Source: JBDKUD01 sp050943315
Lineage (GTDB): Bacteria; Bacillota; Syntrophomonadia; Syntrophomonadales; Syntrophomonadaceae
Direction of reading: 5' to 3'
Length of the DNA stretch: 58,372 nucleotides
NCBI GenBank assembly: GCA_050943315.1
Contig: JBMNOY010000008.1
Location: forward strand, 1-58,372
Shown: piece after piece, positions 34,197-43,870 of the stretch
Numbering within the stretch: position 1 is the first letter of the stretch
How the letters are laid out: each line of letters starts with the position of its first letter
Translations under genes and position numbers: made by a program
Notes under the pieces: model-generated
The model's input: the letters and a program-made list of their open reading frames with translations, nothing else
Told to the model about the DNA's origin: nothing
Database searches by the model: none

Positions 34197-36161
34197 ATGC
34201 GTCGTAAAATCATATTAATATGCATAGTGTCATTAGTTTTGGCGGTTAACCTGGGTTTTACCTGGAAACTGCCTACTGTCGAATTGCCACAGGCATCAGT
34301 AGTTTATGATGTTAATGGACGGGTAATTAACGGTTTGACACCCGAGAATCGAATTTCGGTAAGCTTGAATGAAATCTCACCCTATTTTATCGATGCGATT
34401 ATTGCCGTAGAGGACAAAAATTTTTACCGCCACCACGGTATAGACATTATCGGAATCGCCAGAGCAGTACTGGTAAACCTCAGAGCCGGAAAAGTGGTGG
34501 AAGGTGGCAGTACCATCACCCAACAAACGGCCAAGAATATATTCCTGACCAATGAACGTACCTTTACTCGCAAACTCAAAGAGCTTTTCTATGCCCTGCA
34601 ATTAGAGCGGCAGTACAGTAAGGACGAAATTCTCGCTATGTACTGCAACAGTATTTATTTCGGGCAGGGTGCATATGGGGTGGAAACAGCCGCGCGGACA
34701 TTTTTTAGCAGGAGCGCACAGGATTTGACTCTGGCTCAAGCTGCTCTTTTAGCCGGGATTCCCCGGTGGCCAGAAAAATACAACCCCTACAGCCATCCTG
34801 AAGATGCCAGGCAAAGACAAAGGGTGGTTTTAAAGCGAATGGTTGCGGAGAATAAAATAAGCGAGCAGGATAGATCCCGGGCTGCCCGAGAAGCTCTGGT
34901 TTATAGCCGGGCTGCCAACACTGCCGGAGAAGCGCCCTATTTCGTATCTATGGTAAAAGATTATGTTAGCCGTAAATATGGTGAACGTATGGTTTATCAG
35001 GGCGGCTTGCATATTTTCACTACCCTTGACCTGGATATGCAAAAAGCCGCTAACAATGCGTATAACGAAGGCATGAAAAACCGGGATTCTGATTTACAAG
35101 CAGCCCTGGTAGGAATTGACGTGGAAAACGGACAAATCCGGGCGCTGATCGGGGGAAGGGACTTTTCTGCCTCATCTTATAACCGGGCATATTCCAACCG
35201 CCAGCCCGGATCTACCTTTAAACCATTCATGTATTCCCTGGCTATGCAAACCGGCTTTACCCCGGCTCATTTAGTTAAATGTGAAGAGGTCAAATACCAT
35301 CTTTCTGATGGAAGTCGGTATGTCCCTACAGATTATGGCGATGTACCTTATCATGACCAGGAGTTTACTCTCAAAGAAGCCGTAATGATATCTGATAATG
35401 TCATTGCTGTACAGGTTAATGATATTCTGAACCCCAGAAATACAGCAGCTTGGGCAAAAAAGTTTGGCTTTGCCGATATTCAGCCGGTTTTATCACTGCC
35501 GCTGGGTTCCAATGAAGTTAGTCCCGTCGATATGGCGGCGGGCTATGCGGTATTCGCCAACCAGGGAGTGTATAACCAGCCTCAGTATATTTTAAAGGTG
35601 GTTGATTCCAAGGGAAGGGTTCTAGAGGAAAATAAAAATACTCCCCAACGTATTATTTCCGCTGAAAATGCTTATGTGATAACTAATATGTTACAGGGTG
35701 TTCTCGAACCGGGGGGGACCGGAGCAGCGCTGAAGTCTATAGTTAATCGTAGCGCGGCGGCGAAAACCGGAACCACTGACGAATTCCGGGATGCCTGGTT
35801 TGTGGGTTATACTCCCCAGCTCTGTTGTGCAGTATGGGTGGGTTATGATACCCAAAAAAAGGCTAATTTAACCGGGGGCGCAGCTGCCGGCCCTATATGG
35901 GCTGCGTTTATCCGCGATGCATCATCTAAACTACCGGAACGTGATTTCATCAAACCACAGGGTGTAACCGTTATGAATATATGTCTTGATAGCGGCCAAA
36001 TTGCCTCCGAGTCATGTCCGCGCCAAATTGATATGGCTTTTCAGGAAGGAACCCAACCTGAGGATGTCTGTTACCTGCATTCGGGAAGCCTGGAAAGTCT
36101 TTTCGAAAGATTTAAAAAGGAGTATAACCGGGTTGGGGAAGACGACGACAGGTATGAGTGA
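34197..36161 (+). CDS. Class A penicillin-binding protein (transglycosylase/transpeptidase)
   Basis: Bifunctional peptidoglycan synthase. A membrane anchor (about residues 4-22) is followed by the GT51 transglycosylase domain with VEDKNFYRHHG (catalytic Glu72) and EGGSTITQQTAKN. The transpeptidase domain has STFK (339-342), SDN (399-401) and KTGTT (from 523). 654 residues, PBP1A/1F-like. ATG at 34197 after GAAAGGAGGG. The C-terminus is short and basic with two cysteines in the last 45 residues. It has no obvious co-transcribed partner. Confidence 0.95.
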   Translation: MRRKIILICIVSLVLAVNLGFTWKLPTVELPQASVVYDVNGRVINGLTPENRISVSLNEISPYFIDAIIAVEDKNFYRHHGIDIIGIARAVLVNLRAGKVVEGGSTITQQTAKNIFLTNERTFTRKLKELFYALQLERQYSKDEILAMYCNSIYFGQGAYGVETAARTFFSRSAQDLTLAQAALLAGIPRWPEKYNPYSHPEDARQRQRVVLKRMVAENKISEQDRSRAAREALVYSRAANTAGEAPYFVSMVKDYVSRKYGERMVYQGGLHIFTTLDLDMQKAANNAYNEGMKNRDSDLQAALVGIDVENGQIRALIGGRDFSASSYNRAYSNRQPGSTFKPFMYSLAMQTGFTPAHLVKCEEVKYHLSDGSRYVPTDYGDVPYHDQEFTLKEAVMISDNVIAVQVNDILNPRNTAAWAKKFGFADIQPVLSLPLGSNEVSPVDMAAGYAVFANQGVYNQPQYILKVVDSKGRVLEENKNTPQRIISAENAYVITNMLQGVLEPGGTGAALKSIVNRSAAAKTGTTDEFRDAWFVGYTPQLCCAVWVGYDTQKKANLTGGAAAGPIWAAFIRDASSKLPERDFIKPQGVTVMNICLDSGQIASESCPRQIDMAFQEGTQPEDVCYLHSGSLESLFERFKKEYNRVGEDDDRYE

Positions 36162-36213
36162 GGCTGATGCCGGCATGGTTACTACCCATAAAGTAGTCTC
36201 CCGTTGGGCACAA

Positions 36214-36222
36214 TGGTATAAT
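36214..36222 (+). promoter_or_regulatory. Candidate extended -10 promoter of azlCD
   Basis: TGGTATAAT combines a consensus TATAAT with the TG extension; the -35 region (TAGTCT) is poor, as is common for extended -10 promoters. Confidence 0.45.
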
Positions 36223-36273
36223 TGAAAACGGACCCTTGATATGGAATCACTAAGTTACGGGGAGAGAAGAACT

Positions 36274-36963
36274 ATGTCAGAAGAACTATCCCAGGGGGTA
36301 AAAGATGCTATCCCAATTGTATTGGGATATTTGCCACTTGGTTTCGCCTTCGGAGTTTTGGCCGGCCAAGCTGGTATGAGTGTTTTTCAAGCCGGTTTTA
36401 TGAGCTTGGTGTGTTTTACCGGAGCCGGGCAGTATATTGCTATAGGACTAATGAAAGCGCAAGGGGCAATTCTAACGATTATAACCACTAACTTACTGGT
36501 TAGTCTTCGTTATTTCCTGTTTTCTACCGCACTGGTACCTCACCTGAAAAAGAACATACCTACCCCCATTGCTACTTTACTAGCTTACGGAATAACTGAC
36601 GAAACTTATGCGGTGGCCATAAACCGTTATCAGCAGCATCAGGCCAGCACCAGCTATATGGCCAGCCTTAACATTACCGCGCATTTAGGCTGGTTGGCTA
36701 GTACGCTTCTGGGTGCGCTTTGTGGGACATTGATTACCAATACCGATAAATTGGGGCTTGGTTTCGCCTTGCCGGCTATGTATACCTGTCTGTTAGTACT
36801 TATGATTAGCAAAAAGAGCCACGCTATGGTGGCTGTATTTAGTGCGGTAACCTGTTTATTGGTCGGTTATATTATGCCTTCTTCCATGGTCAATCTTTCA
36901 AACATAGTTATTGCGACCTTATTGGGGGCAACACTGGGGGTGTTCATCGATGGACGCAAATAG
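36274..36963 (+). CDS. azlC: AzlC-family branched-chain amino acid exporter subunit
   Basis: Polytopic inner-membrane protein with the AzlC segments PIVLGYLPLGFAFGVLAG and VCFTGAGQYIAIGLM, and YGITDETYAVAI in the middle. With AzlD it forms an exporter of branched-chain amino acids or related compounds. ATG at 36274 after GGGGAGAG gives 229 residues. The frame is open 33 bases upstream without added conservation. azlD overlaps its end by 14 bases. Confidence 0.92.
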   Translation: MSEELSQGVKDAIPIVLGYLPLGFAFGVLAGQAGMSVFQAGFMSLVCFTGAGQYIAIGLMKAQGAILTIITTNLLVSLRYFLFSTALVPHLKKNIPTPIATLLAYGITDETYAVAINRYQQHQASTSYMASLNITAHLGWLASTLLGALCGTLITNTDKLGLGFALPAMYTCLLVLMISKKSHAMVAVFSAVTCLLVGYIMPSSMVNLSNIVIATLLGATLGVFIDGRK

Positions 36964-37279
36964 TATTTTATTAGTCATTCTCGGTACATCTGCCGTAACC
37001 CTTATACCGAGAATGTTACCGGTAGCAATGTTATCACGGTTTGAATTTCCGGAAAAAGTTCAGCTATGGTTATCTTTTGTAGCACCGGCAGTATTAGGAG
37101 CATTGACGGCATTGAGTGTTATAGCTCCTCAGGGCAGCATAAATATTAATCCCGGCAATATTTATATATGGGCATTTATACCTACTCTTATCACGGCAAT
37201 TAAGACCAAAAACCTATTTTACACATTGGTGGCAGGTATTGCTGCTATGGCCGTTCTATATAATTTAGTGGGAATGTGA
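36950..37279 (+). CDS. azlD: AzlD-family membrane protein
   Basis: Small partner of AzlC: 109 residues, about four membrane helices, with AVTLIPRMLPVAMLSR near the N-terminus, typical of AzlD. ATG at 36950 follows GGGGGTG inside azlC. The frame is open upstream, but a longer start has no support. Confidence 0.9.
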   Translation: MDANSILLVILGTSAVTLIPRMLPVAMLSRFEFPEKVQLWLSFVAPAVLGALTALSVIAPQGSININPGNIYIWAFIPTLITAIKTKNLFYTLVAGIAAMAVLYNLVGM

Positions 37280-37366
37280 ATGATGGGGAAGGAAACCAGG
37301 AGCACAATAAATAATACTATAGAAGAAAAAAGTCACTCATTATGGCTTAAAAGATAGGAGAACGGC

Positions 37367-38197
37367 ATGAAGGTTAAAATTAAAATTCTGGTAGAAAACA
37401 CTGCTTCCTCCCCCCGGGTCAAGGGGGAATATGGCTTGGCTGTACTGGTAAATGTTGACGATTATTCAGTATTGTTGGATACCGGCTGCTCCAATGCTCT
37501 GTTGGCTAATGCCCCGGCGATGGGCGTTGATTTAGAGCAAATAGAAGATGTTGTAATAAGCCATGGACACTTTGATCATACCGGGGGTATGCTGGACCTG
37601 ATTAACAAAAAAGGGGTTAAAAGGGTCTATGCTCACCCGGATGCTTTCTTAAGAAGATTTTTGTTGCTCTCCAATGGCAGAACCAAAGACATAGGCAGCT
37701 TATTTACCCCGCAGCAATTAGCTGATAATGGTATTGATCTTATACTTACGCCAGAATTCACAGAGATATTTCCTCAGGTATTTGTTACCGGTCAGATTCC
37801 CAGGTTAACGGATTATGAAGGTACAGGTATTAATTCAAAAATAGAAGCGCAGGGTGAGCTAATTGATGACAATATAAATGATGATATGGCATTAGTAATT
37901 AAACATCCTGAAGGTCTAATAATCATAAGTGGTTGTGCTCATTCTGGAATGATCAATACAATAAACTATGCCCGTAACCAAACCGGCTGTGATAATGTTT
38001 TGGCGTATATTGGCGGAACCCATCTTATGTCCGCTGAAAAATCCCGGATTATAAAAACGATAGACACTTTGAAAACATATAATATAAAGAATATCATTAC
38101 CGGCCATTGTACCGGGTTTAATGCCTGTGCAATGATGTACAGCGAGTTAGGGCCGGCAGTTATAAAAGGTGATGCTGGTATGTCTATTGAGTTTTAA
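37367..38197 (+). CDS. Metallo-beta-lactamase-fold hydrolase (DHPS-like)
   Basis: The zinc motif SHGHFDHTGG and the later GCAHSGMINT and GGTHLM place it in the MBL superfamily, closest by eye to the group named after 7,8-dihydropterin-6-methyl-beta-D-ribofuranosylaminobenzene phosphate synthase. The real substrate cannot be read from sequence. 276 residues, ATG at 37367 after a GGAG-like site. A new transcript may start here; it is 87 bases from azlD. Confidence 0.88.
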   Translation: MKVKIKILVENTASSPRVKGEYGLAVLVNVDDYSVLLDTGCSNALLANAPAMGVDLEQIEDVVISHGHFDHTGGMLDLINKKGVKRVYAHPDAFLRRFLLLSNGRTKDIGSLFTPQQLADNGIDLILTPEFTEIFPQVFVTGQIPRLTDYEGTGINSKIEAQGELIDDNINDDMALVIKHPEGLIIISGCAHSGMINTINYARNQTGCDNVLAYIGGTHLMSAEKSRIIKTIDTLKTYNIKNIITGHCTGFNACAMMYSELGPAVIKGDAGMSIEF

Positions 38198-38222
38198 CAC
38201 ACAATTTTGTGGAGGCGGGTAA

Positions 38223-40670
38223 ATGAAAACCAGTAAATATAAAGTAAAAGTTAGTGATCTTCGCAAAACATGTAATCCTTCCGTATTCAAATTTAATACT
38301 ACCCAGGAAATACAACCTCTTCAGGGAATCATAGGTCAGGATCGGGCCGAGCGGGCAGTATCTTTTGGTCTTGATATTGATAAGCCTGGTTATAATATCT
38401 ACATGGCTGGAGTTTTTGGCACCGGAAAAACGCGTCTGGCCCGGGACCTGGCGGAAAAAAAGGCCGGTAGTCTGGCAGTGCCATATGATTGGTGTTATGT
38501 GTTCAATTTCCATAAACCTGATTCACCCCGGGCATTATTTCTGGAACCTGGACAGGGTAAAAAATTTGCCGCGGAGATTTCCGCTGTTCTGGACAAGGTT
38601 ATAACCGATTTGGTTAAAACATTGGAAAGTCAGGATTATGAATTTAAGAAAAATGAGATAGTGAACGCTTTTGTTGCTCAAACTAATGAACTGTACATTA
38701 AATTGGAAGAAGAGTCCCGTAGTTATGGTTTTACCATATTACGTAACCAAAACGGCATCAGTTCTGAGCCCTTAAAAGACGGGCAGCCCATGAGTAATGA
38801 GGATTATATGCAATTATCTGACGAAGAGCGGCAAGAATTAACCAATAAGGGACGTATTGTTCAGGAAAAACTCAAGGAGGCTTTTCGCCAATACCGGGAG
38901 CTCGAAAAAAAAACCAGGGAGAATGTAAAAAAGCTCGAGTACGAAACTGCTCAAGCCGTTATTGCTCCTTATTTTAATCAATTATTGGATTCTTACCGGC
39001 AATACCAGCACATAGTAAGCCACCTGGAGGATATGCAGAAAGACCTGTTGAAGAATATAGATATATTTATTGAACCTCAGGATACCTCTTCGCCACTATA
39101 CATTTTGCGCGGACGGGATAAAAAGACCTTTTTAAAACGTTATCATGTGAATCTTCTGGTAGATAATTCGACTCTCTCCCATGCTCCCGTCATTGTTGAA
39201 AATAATCCCAACTTCGCCAATCTGTTTGGACAAATAGAGTACGAGAGCGAATTCGGAGTCCTGGCTACGGACTTTTCCAAAATTAAACCCGGTGCTATTC
39301 ACAAAGCTAACGGAGGATATCTAATCCTGCATACATACGATATTATTAAGAACCCTTATCTGTGGGATAAACTAAAAAGGGTTTTAACCAGCCGGCAGAT
39401 AGTAGTAGAGAGTATCGCCAAGACTTTAGGAATCAGTAACACCGAGACTATGGAACCTGAAGCTATTCCGGTCAATATAAAGGTTATCCTTATTGGAGAA
39501 TCCTTTTACTATTACTGGCTTTATGCCATTGATGAAGAGTTTCAGAAGCTTTTTAAGATCAGGGCCGACTTTGACACGGATATGGAGCGTAACCGTAAGC
39601 ACATTAACGAGTACGCTCAGTTCATCAGTTCCGTTTGCACCAACCAGGGCCTGCGGCACTTTGACCCCGGGGCCGTAGCAGCTGTAATTGATTACGCCAG
39701 TCGTATGGCTGATGATAAAAACAAATTAACCACACTGTTTAATAAATTAGTTGAAATAATATACGAGGCCGACTGCTGGGCCGGCTACAGCCGTAAAAAA
39801 GTCGTTGAAGCAGAACATGTTAAAAAAGCAATTACCGAAAAAAGACTGCGATCATCTATGCTGGAAGAGAAAACCCGGGAATTTATAGATAAAAACATTC
39901 TTTTGATTAATGTCAGCGGCAAAAAGGTAGGGGAGCTAAATGGCCTGGCGGTCTACTCCATAGGGGAATTGACCTTTGGTAAACCAGTTCGCATAACCGC
40001 CAAGACATTTATGGGCGAAAAAGGTTTAGTTAATATAGAAAGAGAAATTAGTATGAGTGGCAGTATTCATAGTAAAGGCGTACTCACCCTCAGCGGCTAT
40101 ATGGGAGCCCAGTATGCACAGGATAAGCCCCTGTCGCTGTCCGCCAGCCTTACCTTTGAACAAAGCTATTCCGGTATTGAAGGGGACAGTGCCTCCAGTG
40201 CTGAATTATATGCTTTGTTATCCAGTCTGGCTGAGGCACCGATCCTGCAGGGTATTGCAGTGACGGGTTCTGTAAACCAGAATGGCGAAATTCAGCCCGT
40301 TGGGGGTATTAACGAGAAAATTGAAGGTTTCTTTAAGGTTTGTTGCCGAAAAGGGCTGACCGGTCAGCAAGGAGTCATTATTCCCCGGCAAAATGTGGCC
40401 CAACTGATGCTTAACGAGGAAGTAGTCGAAGCAGTTAAAAATAAAATGTTCACCATCTGGGCCGTTGAACATATAGATCAGGGAATAGAGATTCTATTTA
40501 ATATGTCCGCTGGGTCAAAAGATTCAGCCGGTCGATTTCCCCCCGGCACTCTGCATTACCTGGTTGATAAAAAGCTGCGCCTGTGGATAGAAAAGAAAAA
40601 TAGCCTGCCCGGTCAACCTCGGACCAGGGTTCCAAGAACAGTTCGAAAAAGGAGGAGGCGTAGTGTTTAA
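38223..40670 (+). CDS. Lon-like ATP-dependent protease (YcbZ/AAA_32 type)
   Basis: Cytosolic AAA+ protease of the LonB-like/YcbZ group. Walker A GVFGTGKT is at residues 63-70, an inserted helical region spans about 100-300, the second part of the AAA domain follows, and the Lon protease domain is C-terminal with the catalytic Ser656 (GDSAS) and Lys699 (GGINEKIEG). 815 residues. It lacks the N-terminal substrate domain of classical Lon. ATG at 38223 follows GTGGAGG. Its end overlaps the start of a small lipoprotein gene by eight bases. Confidence 0.93.
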   Translation: MKTSKYKVKVSDLRKTCNPSVFKFNTTQEIQPLQGIIGQDRAERAVSFGLDIDKPGYNIYMAGVFGTGKTRLARDLAEKKAGSLAVPYDWCYVFNFHKPDSPRALFLEPGQGKKFAAEISAVLDKVITDLVKTLESQDYEFKKNEIVNAFVAQTNELYIKLEEESRSYGFTILRNQNGISSEPLKDGQPMSNEDYMQLSDEERQELTNKGRIVQEKLKEAFRQYRELEKKTRENVKKLEYETAQAVIAPYFNQLLDSYRQYQHIVSHLEDMQKDLLKNIDIFIEPQDTSSPLYILRGRDKKTFLKRYHVNLLVDNSTLSHAPVIVENNPNFANLFGQIEYESEFGVLATDFSKIKPGAIHKANGGYLILHTYDIIKNPYLWDKLKRVLTSRQIVVESIAKTLGISNTETMEPEAIPVNIKVILIGESFYYYWLYAIDEEFQKLFKIRADFDTDMERNRKHINEYAQFISSVCTNQGLRHFDPGAVAAVIDYASRMADDKNKLTTLFNKLVEIIYEADCWAGYSRKKVVEAEHVKKAITEKRLRSSMLEEKTREFIDKNILLINVSGKKVGELNGLAVYSIGELTFGKPVRITAKTFMGEKGLVNIEREISMSGSIHSKGVLTLSGYMGAQYAQDKPLSLSASLTFEQSYSGIEGDSASSAELYALLSSLAEAPILQGIAVTGSVNQNGEIQPVGGINEKIEGFFKVCCRKGLTGQQGVIIPRQNVAQLMLNEEVVEAVKNKMFTIWAVEHIDQGIEILFNMSAGSKDSAGRFPPGTLHYLVDKKLRLWIEKKNSLPGQPRTRVPRTVRKRRRRSV

Positions 40671-40965
40671 GATTAGAAACACCATAACTATCCTGCTGCT
40701 TATCCTGCTGGTACTGGTAGGCGGTTGCAAGCTTAATACGGCCAAGTTATTGCACCGGGATGATGAACCTCGCCTTATAAAAGTGCAGATTTGTTTTGCC
40801 AACGGAGACAAACTCAACGGTTATATTAAGAATCTGGGTATAGAAGATAATGGTAAGGTTTATGTCGGAGGGTCATCACTAAATTATTTTTATGACAAAA
40901 ACGGTAAAGTTGTGGGTTCCTACAATTATAACACTGTAAATTATATAAAAATTTTATCGGAATAA
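40663..40965 (+). CDS. Small putative lipoprotein
   Basis: 100 residues with a type II signal peptide: a hydrophobic stretch ILLLILLVLVGGC with the lipobox Cys near residue 22. The mature part is a short beta-rich domain (KVQICFANGDKLNGYI) without a family I recognise. GTG at 40663 follows GGAGGCGTA and overlaps the Lon-like gene by eight bases, so the two are probably translationally coupled. Confidence 0.75.
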   Translation: MFKIRNTITILLLILLVLVGGCKLNTAKLLHRDDEPRLIKVQICFANGDKLNGYIKNLGIEDNGKVYVGGSSLNYFYDKNGKVVGSYNYNTVNYIKILSE

Positions 40966-41051
40966 AAAAAAATTGCAGGAAAAATCTCCCGTTTATAGAA
41001 CTAAACACATAGTGAGGATGTTATGGGGTTTAAGAGGGGAGATGAACTGGG

Positions 41052-42776
41052 ATGAATTTTGTTGACAGACTGGAAGCAGTAATGCGTAAAATCAATGTAC
41101 GATTACGACTAGTGGTCACTTTTACAATTATCCTGGCCGCCGTTACAGGCTTAATGGGGATATACGCTACATCAGTTATGTCGGAAAAGATTGTAAGCTC
41201 AGCACAAGAGAAACTTAAGTCAGATCTTGCCCTGGGTAAGCAAATTATTGATCAAAGCTATCCCGGGGACTGGAATTTGGTTGACGGTAAGCTATACAAA
41301 GGTTCAACCCTAATGGAAGAAAATTATGCAATAATAGACAAAATTGGAGAATTGACGGGTGACACAGTTACAATTTTTAAAGGAGACACACGGGTCACAA
41401 CTAATGTTAAAAAAGATAATGTAAGACAAATAGGAACCAAGGTTTCATCTCAAGTAGCTGATGCCGTAATAAACAAAGGACAAACCTACATCGGCCGGGC
41501 TGAAGTGGTTGGAACGTGGAATGAAACCGCCTACGAGCCCATAAAAGACAAGAACGGTAAAATATTGGGAATCTGGTATGTCGGAGTATCGGCAACACCT
41601 TATGACGCTATGGTCGATAATTTCCGCAACAGCATGCTGATTTATTCCCTGATTGGCTTACTGCTGGGCTGTCTGGCCGCTTTTGGGCTTTCTTACACAG
41701 TTTATAAACCTCTTACCAGGATCCAAGCCGCAGTTGGCCGAGCCAGTGAAGGAGATTTGACTGAATCTATTCCCAGCTTTGCACAGGACGAAATTGGTAA
41801 ATTGGCCGCTATGGTCAATGTTATGGTGGAAAAGATTTCTGAATTAATCGGACAAACCAAACAGTTAATAGTAAATGTCGGGGATTCCAGTGAACAGCTC
41901 CTCAAAAACTCGGAGATCAGTGCCAACTTAATGCAAAATATGACTGCCAAGGCTAATGAGATGAGTGCCAATACGGACAGTCAGGCTGACCTAACTAACC
42001 GGTCGAAAGCAGCTATTGAAGAAATGTCCGTAGCTATCCAACAACTAGCTATGAACGCCCAGGAGGTTACCTCATCAACTATGATAGCAACCACCAGAGC
42101 CCAGGAGGGTGGGAAACATATTGATGAAGCTATTAACCAGATAGGTACGATCAGCCGTACGGTTAATTCAACGGCTGGCATTATTGAAGGGCTGGGGGAC
42201 AAATCTCAGGAAGTTGGACAGATTGTTGACCTTATCACCAATATCGCCAATCAGACGAACCTGTTGGCCTTAAATGCTGCTATAGAAGCAGCCCGCGCAG
42301 GTGAGCAGGGTAAAGGATTTGCGGTAGTTGCCGAAGAAGTACGAAAACTTGCCGAAGAATCCGGGGAAGCCGCCAAACGTATTGCAGAGCTTATTCGGGA
42401 AGTTCAAAATGAAGCGAATCGGGCGGTCACCGCTATGGAAGAGGGAACCCGGGAGGTAGCTCATGGAAATGATGTTATTGCTAGTGCCGGAGAGGCATTT
42501 GAGCATATTATTGCCGCCATAAATGTCGTAAGCCAGCAGATTCAAGAAATGAGTGCAGCCAGTGAGGAAATGGCCGCTAGTGCTGACACAGCCATTAGTT
42601 CCATTGAACAGACTTCGGTAGCTGCTGATGAGAATGCCCGGGCGGCCAAGAGTATTAGTAAGCTGGCTGAAGACCAAATGGCTGGTTTACAAGAGGTAGC
42701 GGCATCAGTATATGTACTTACCAGTGGTATTTCCGAATTGCAGGAAGCGTTGGCTTATTTCAAAGTAAAAGATTAG
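41052..42776 (+). CDS. Methyl-accepting chemotaxis protein with single Cache domain
   Basis: Transmembrane chemoreceptor. First membrane helix about residues 17-40, an extracellular Cache-like domain with GDTVTIFKGDTRVTTNV and IGIWYVG, second helix near 195-220, HAMP, then the cytoplasmic signalling domain whose conserved hairpin tip NLLALNAAIEAARAGEQG starts at residue 403. The ligand-binding part resembles the sCache_3 type. 574 residues. ATG at 41052. No other chemotaxis gene is nearby; a strong terminator follows, so it is a single-gene unit. Confidence 0.95.
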   Translation: MNFVDRLEAVMRKINVRLRLVVTFTIILAAVTGLMGIYATSVMSEKIVSSAQEKLKSDLALGKQIIDQSYPGDWNLVDGKLYKGSTLMEENYAIIDKIGELTGDTVTIFKGDTRVTTNVKKDNVRQIGTKVSSQVADAVINKGQTYIGRAEVVGTWNETAYEPIKDKNGKILGIWYVGVSATPYDAMVDNFRNSMLIYSLIGLLLGCLAAFGLSYTVYKPLTRIQAAVGRASEGDLTESIPSFAQDEIGKLAAMVNVMVEKISELIGQTKQLIVNVGDSSEQLLKNSEISANLMQNMTAKANEMSANTDSQADLTNRSKAAIEEMSVAIQQLAMNAQEVTSSTMIATTRAQEGGKHIDEAINQIGTISRTVNSTAGIIEGLGDKSQEVGQIVDLITNIANQTNLLALNAAIEAARAGEQGKGFAVVAEEVRKLAEESGEAAKRIAELIREVQNEANRAVTAMEEGTREVAHGNDVIASAGEAFEHIIAAINVVSQQIQEMSAASEEMAASADTAISSIEQTSVAADENARAAKSISKLAEDQMAGLQEVAASVYVLTSGISELQEALAYFKVKD

Positions 42777-42797
42777 CCATTCCGCTCTTTAAGTCAT

Positions 42798-42835
42798 TAA
42801 GGCCCATTCTACCTGGTAGAATGGGCCTTAATTGT
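42798..42835 (+). terminator. Terminator after the chemoreceptor gene
   Basis: A 16-base near-perfect inverted repeat (TAAGGCCCATTCTACC with GGTAGAATGGGCCTTA), small loop, followed by ATTGTATG. Confidence 0.8.
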
Positions 42836-42915
42836 ATGTAGAAACAGCTTCAGAAATCGATTCAACTTTGATAGTATAAAAACAACAGGTAAAAGTAAAT
42901 CGGGAGGGATTTCAC

Positions 42916-43095
42916 ATGAACTATGTTATGGCCAGATGTTTACTGTGTGGAAAAACCTATGAAGTATCTGAAGACCACAAAGATTATAAAAAACTGGTGG
43001 AACAGAATCAAAACATTTCCTTTATTTGTGACTTTTGCAGCAACCGGGTACGCCACGAATCGGATGAAGTGCGGAAGGAAAAGAAACCCATGTAG
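42916..43095 (+). CDS. YlaI-like (DUF2197) zinc-ribbon protein
   Basis: A 59-residue protein in a frame too short for ordinary calling. ATG at 42916 lies eight bases after GGGAGGG. Two cysteine pairs, CLLCGKTYEV near the start and FICDFCSNRV near the middle, form a likely zinc ribbon and match the YlaI/DUF2197 pattern. The function is unknown. It ends 11 bases before the alpha/beta hydrolase gene and is probably co-transcribed with it. Confidence 0.8.
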   Translation: MNYVMARCLLCGKTYEVSEDHKDYKKLVEQNQNISFICDFCSNRVRHESDEVRKEKKPM

Positions 43096-43106
43096 GGAGG
43101 AGCCGG

Positions 43107-43868
43107 ATGGAAACAACTGAGATAATAAATAACCGGGGGCAAAAGCTCTCAGCACTAGTTTTCAATGCCAGGGGGAAAGCAGCATATACTATTATTGTAT
43201 GTCACGGTTTCCGGGGTACCAAAATTAATGCCGGCAAGATTTTCTCTTTTGCTGACCGCCTGGTTGACCTCGACTTTAATGTAATCGCGGCTGATTTCGC
43301 CGGTAGTGGTGACAGTGAAGGGGAATTTGCTGATGTAACTTTATCAGGGCAGGGTGAGGACTTACGATGCATAATTGACTATGCCTGGCTGAGATATAAG
43401 CTGCCGTTAATACTATTGGGTAGGAGTTTTGGAGGCAGTACCCTGCTGGTCGGCGGGACCGATACCAACAGGGTGGCTGGATATATTTTCTGGTCCACTC
43501 CGATTATGCTAAAGGATACTTTTTCGGCTATAATAACAAAGGAAACCGAAACACTTGGGGAGAGCGCAATAATCACCCTTAGTGATGCAGCCGGGGTATT
43601 TCAGTTAAAACCTGGTTTTATCAGGGATTTTGATAAGCACAATATGGAAACTTACCTGCGGATGGTGGGTAGCCGGCCGGTTTTAATAGTGCATGGTAAA
43701 GCTGATGAGTTGGTGAACCCGGCCAATGCTATCTATATTCATAATCACCTGGTTAACAGTAAGTTATTCCTGGTAGATGACGCCGACCACCGTTTTTTAA
43801 ATCATATTAAATATCGGGAAGACCTGACCATAAACTGGTTAAAGGAGAATTTTCCAAAAGGAGGATAG
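43107..43868 (+). CDS. Alpha/beta hydrolase (serine hydrolase)
   Basis: Alpha/beta-hydrolase fold. The oxyanion motif CHGFRGTK is followed by the nucleophile elbow GRSFGG (Ser107); ADFAGSGDSEG is the conserved second loop and DDADHRFLNH supplies the catalytic His. The acid is probably the Asp in HGKADELV. 253 residues. ATG at 43107 after GGGAGGAG. Substrate unknown; esterase or acyl-transfer activity is likely. Two bases separate it from the next gene. Confidence 0.88.
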   Translation: METTEIINNRGQKLSALVFNARGKAAYTIIVCHGFRGTKINAGKIFSFADRLVDLDFNVIAADFAGSGDSEGEFADVTLSGQGEDLRCIIDYAWLRYKLPLILLGRSFGGSTLLVGGTDTNRVAGYIFWSTPIMLKDTFSAIITKETETLGESAIITLSDAAGVFQLKPGFIRDFDKHNMETYLRMVGSRPVLIVHGKADELVNPANAIYIHNHLVNSKLFLVDDADHRFLNHIKYREDLTINWLKENFPKGG

Positions 43869-43870
43869 CA

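Noticed and set aside
42923..43120. 65-codon frame overlapping the YlaI-like gene in another phase
   Set aside because: The ATG at 42916 in the other phase has the correctly spaced ribosome site and two Cys pairs; this frame has neither.
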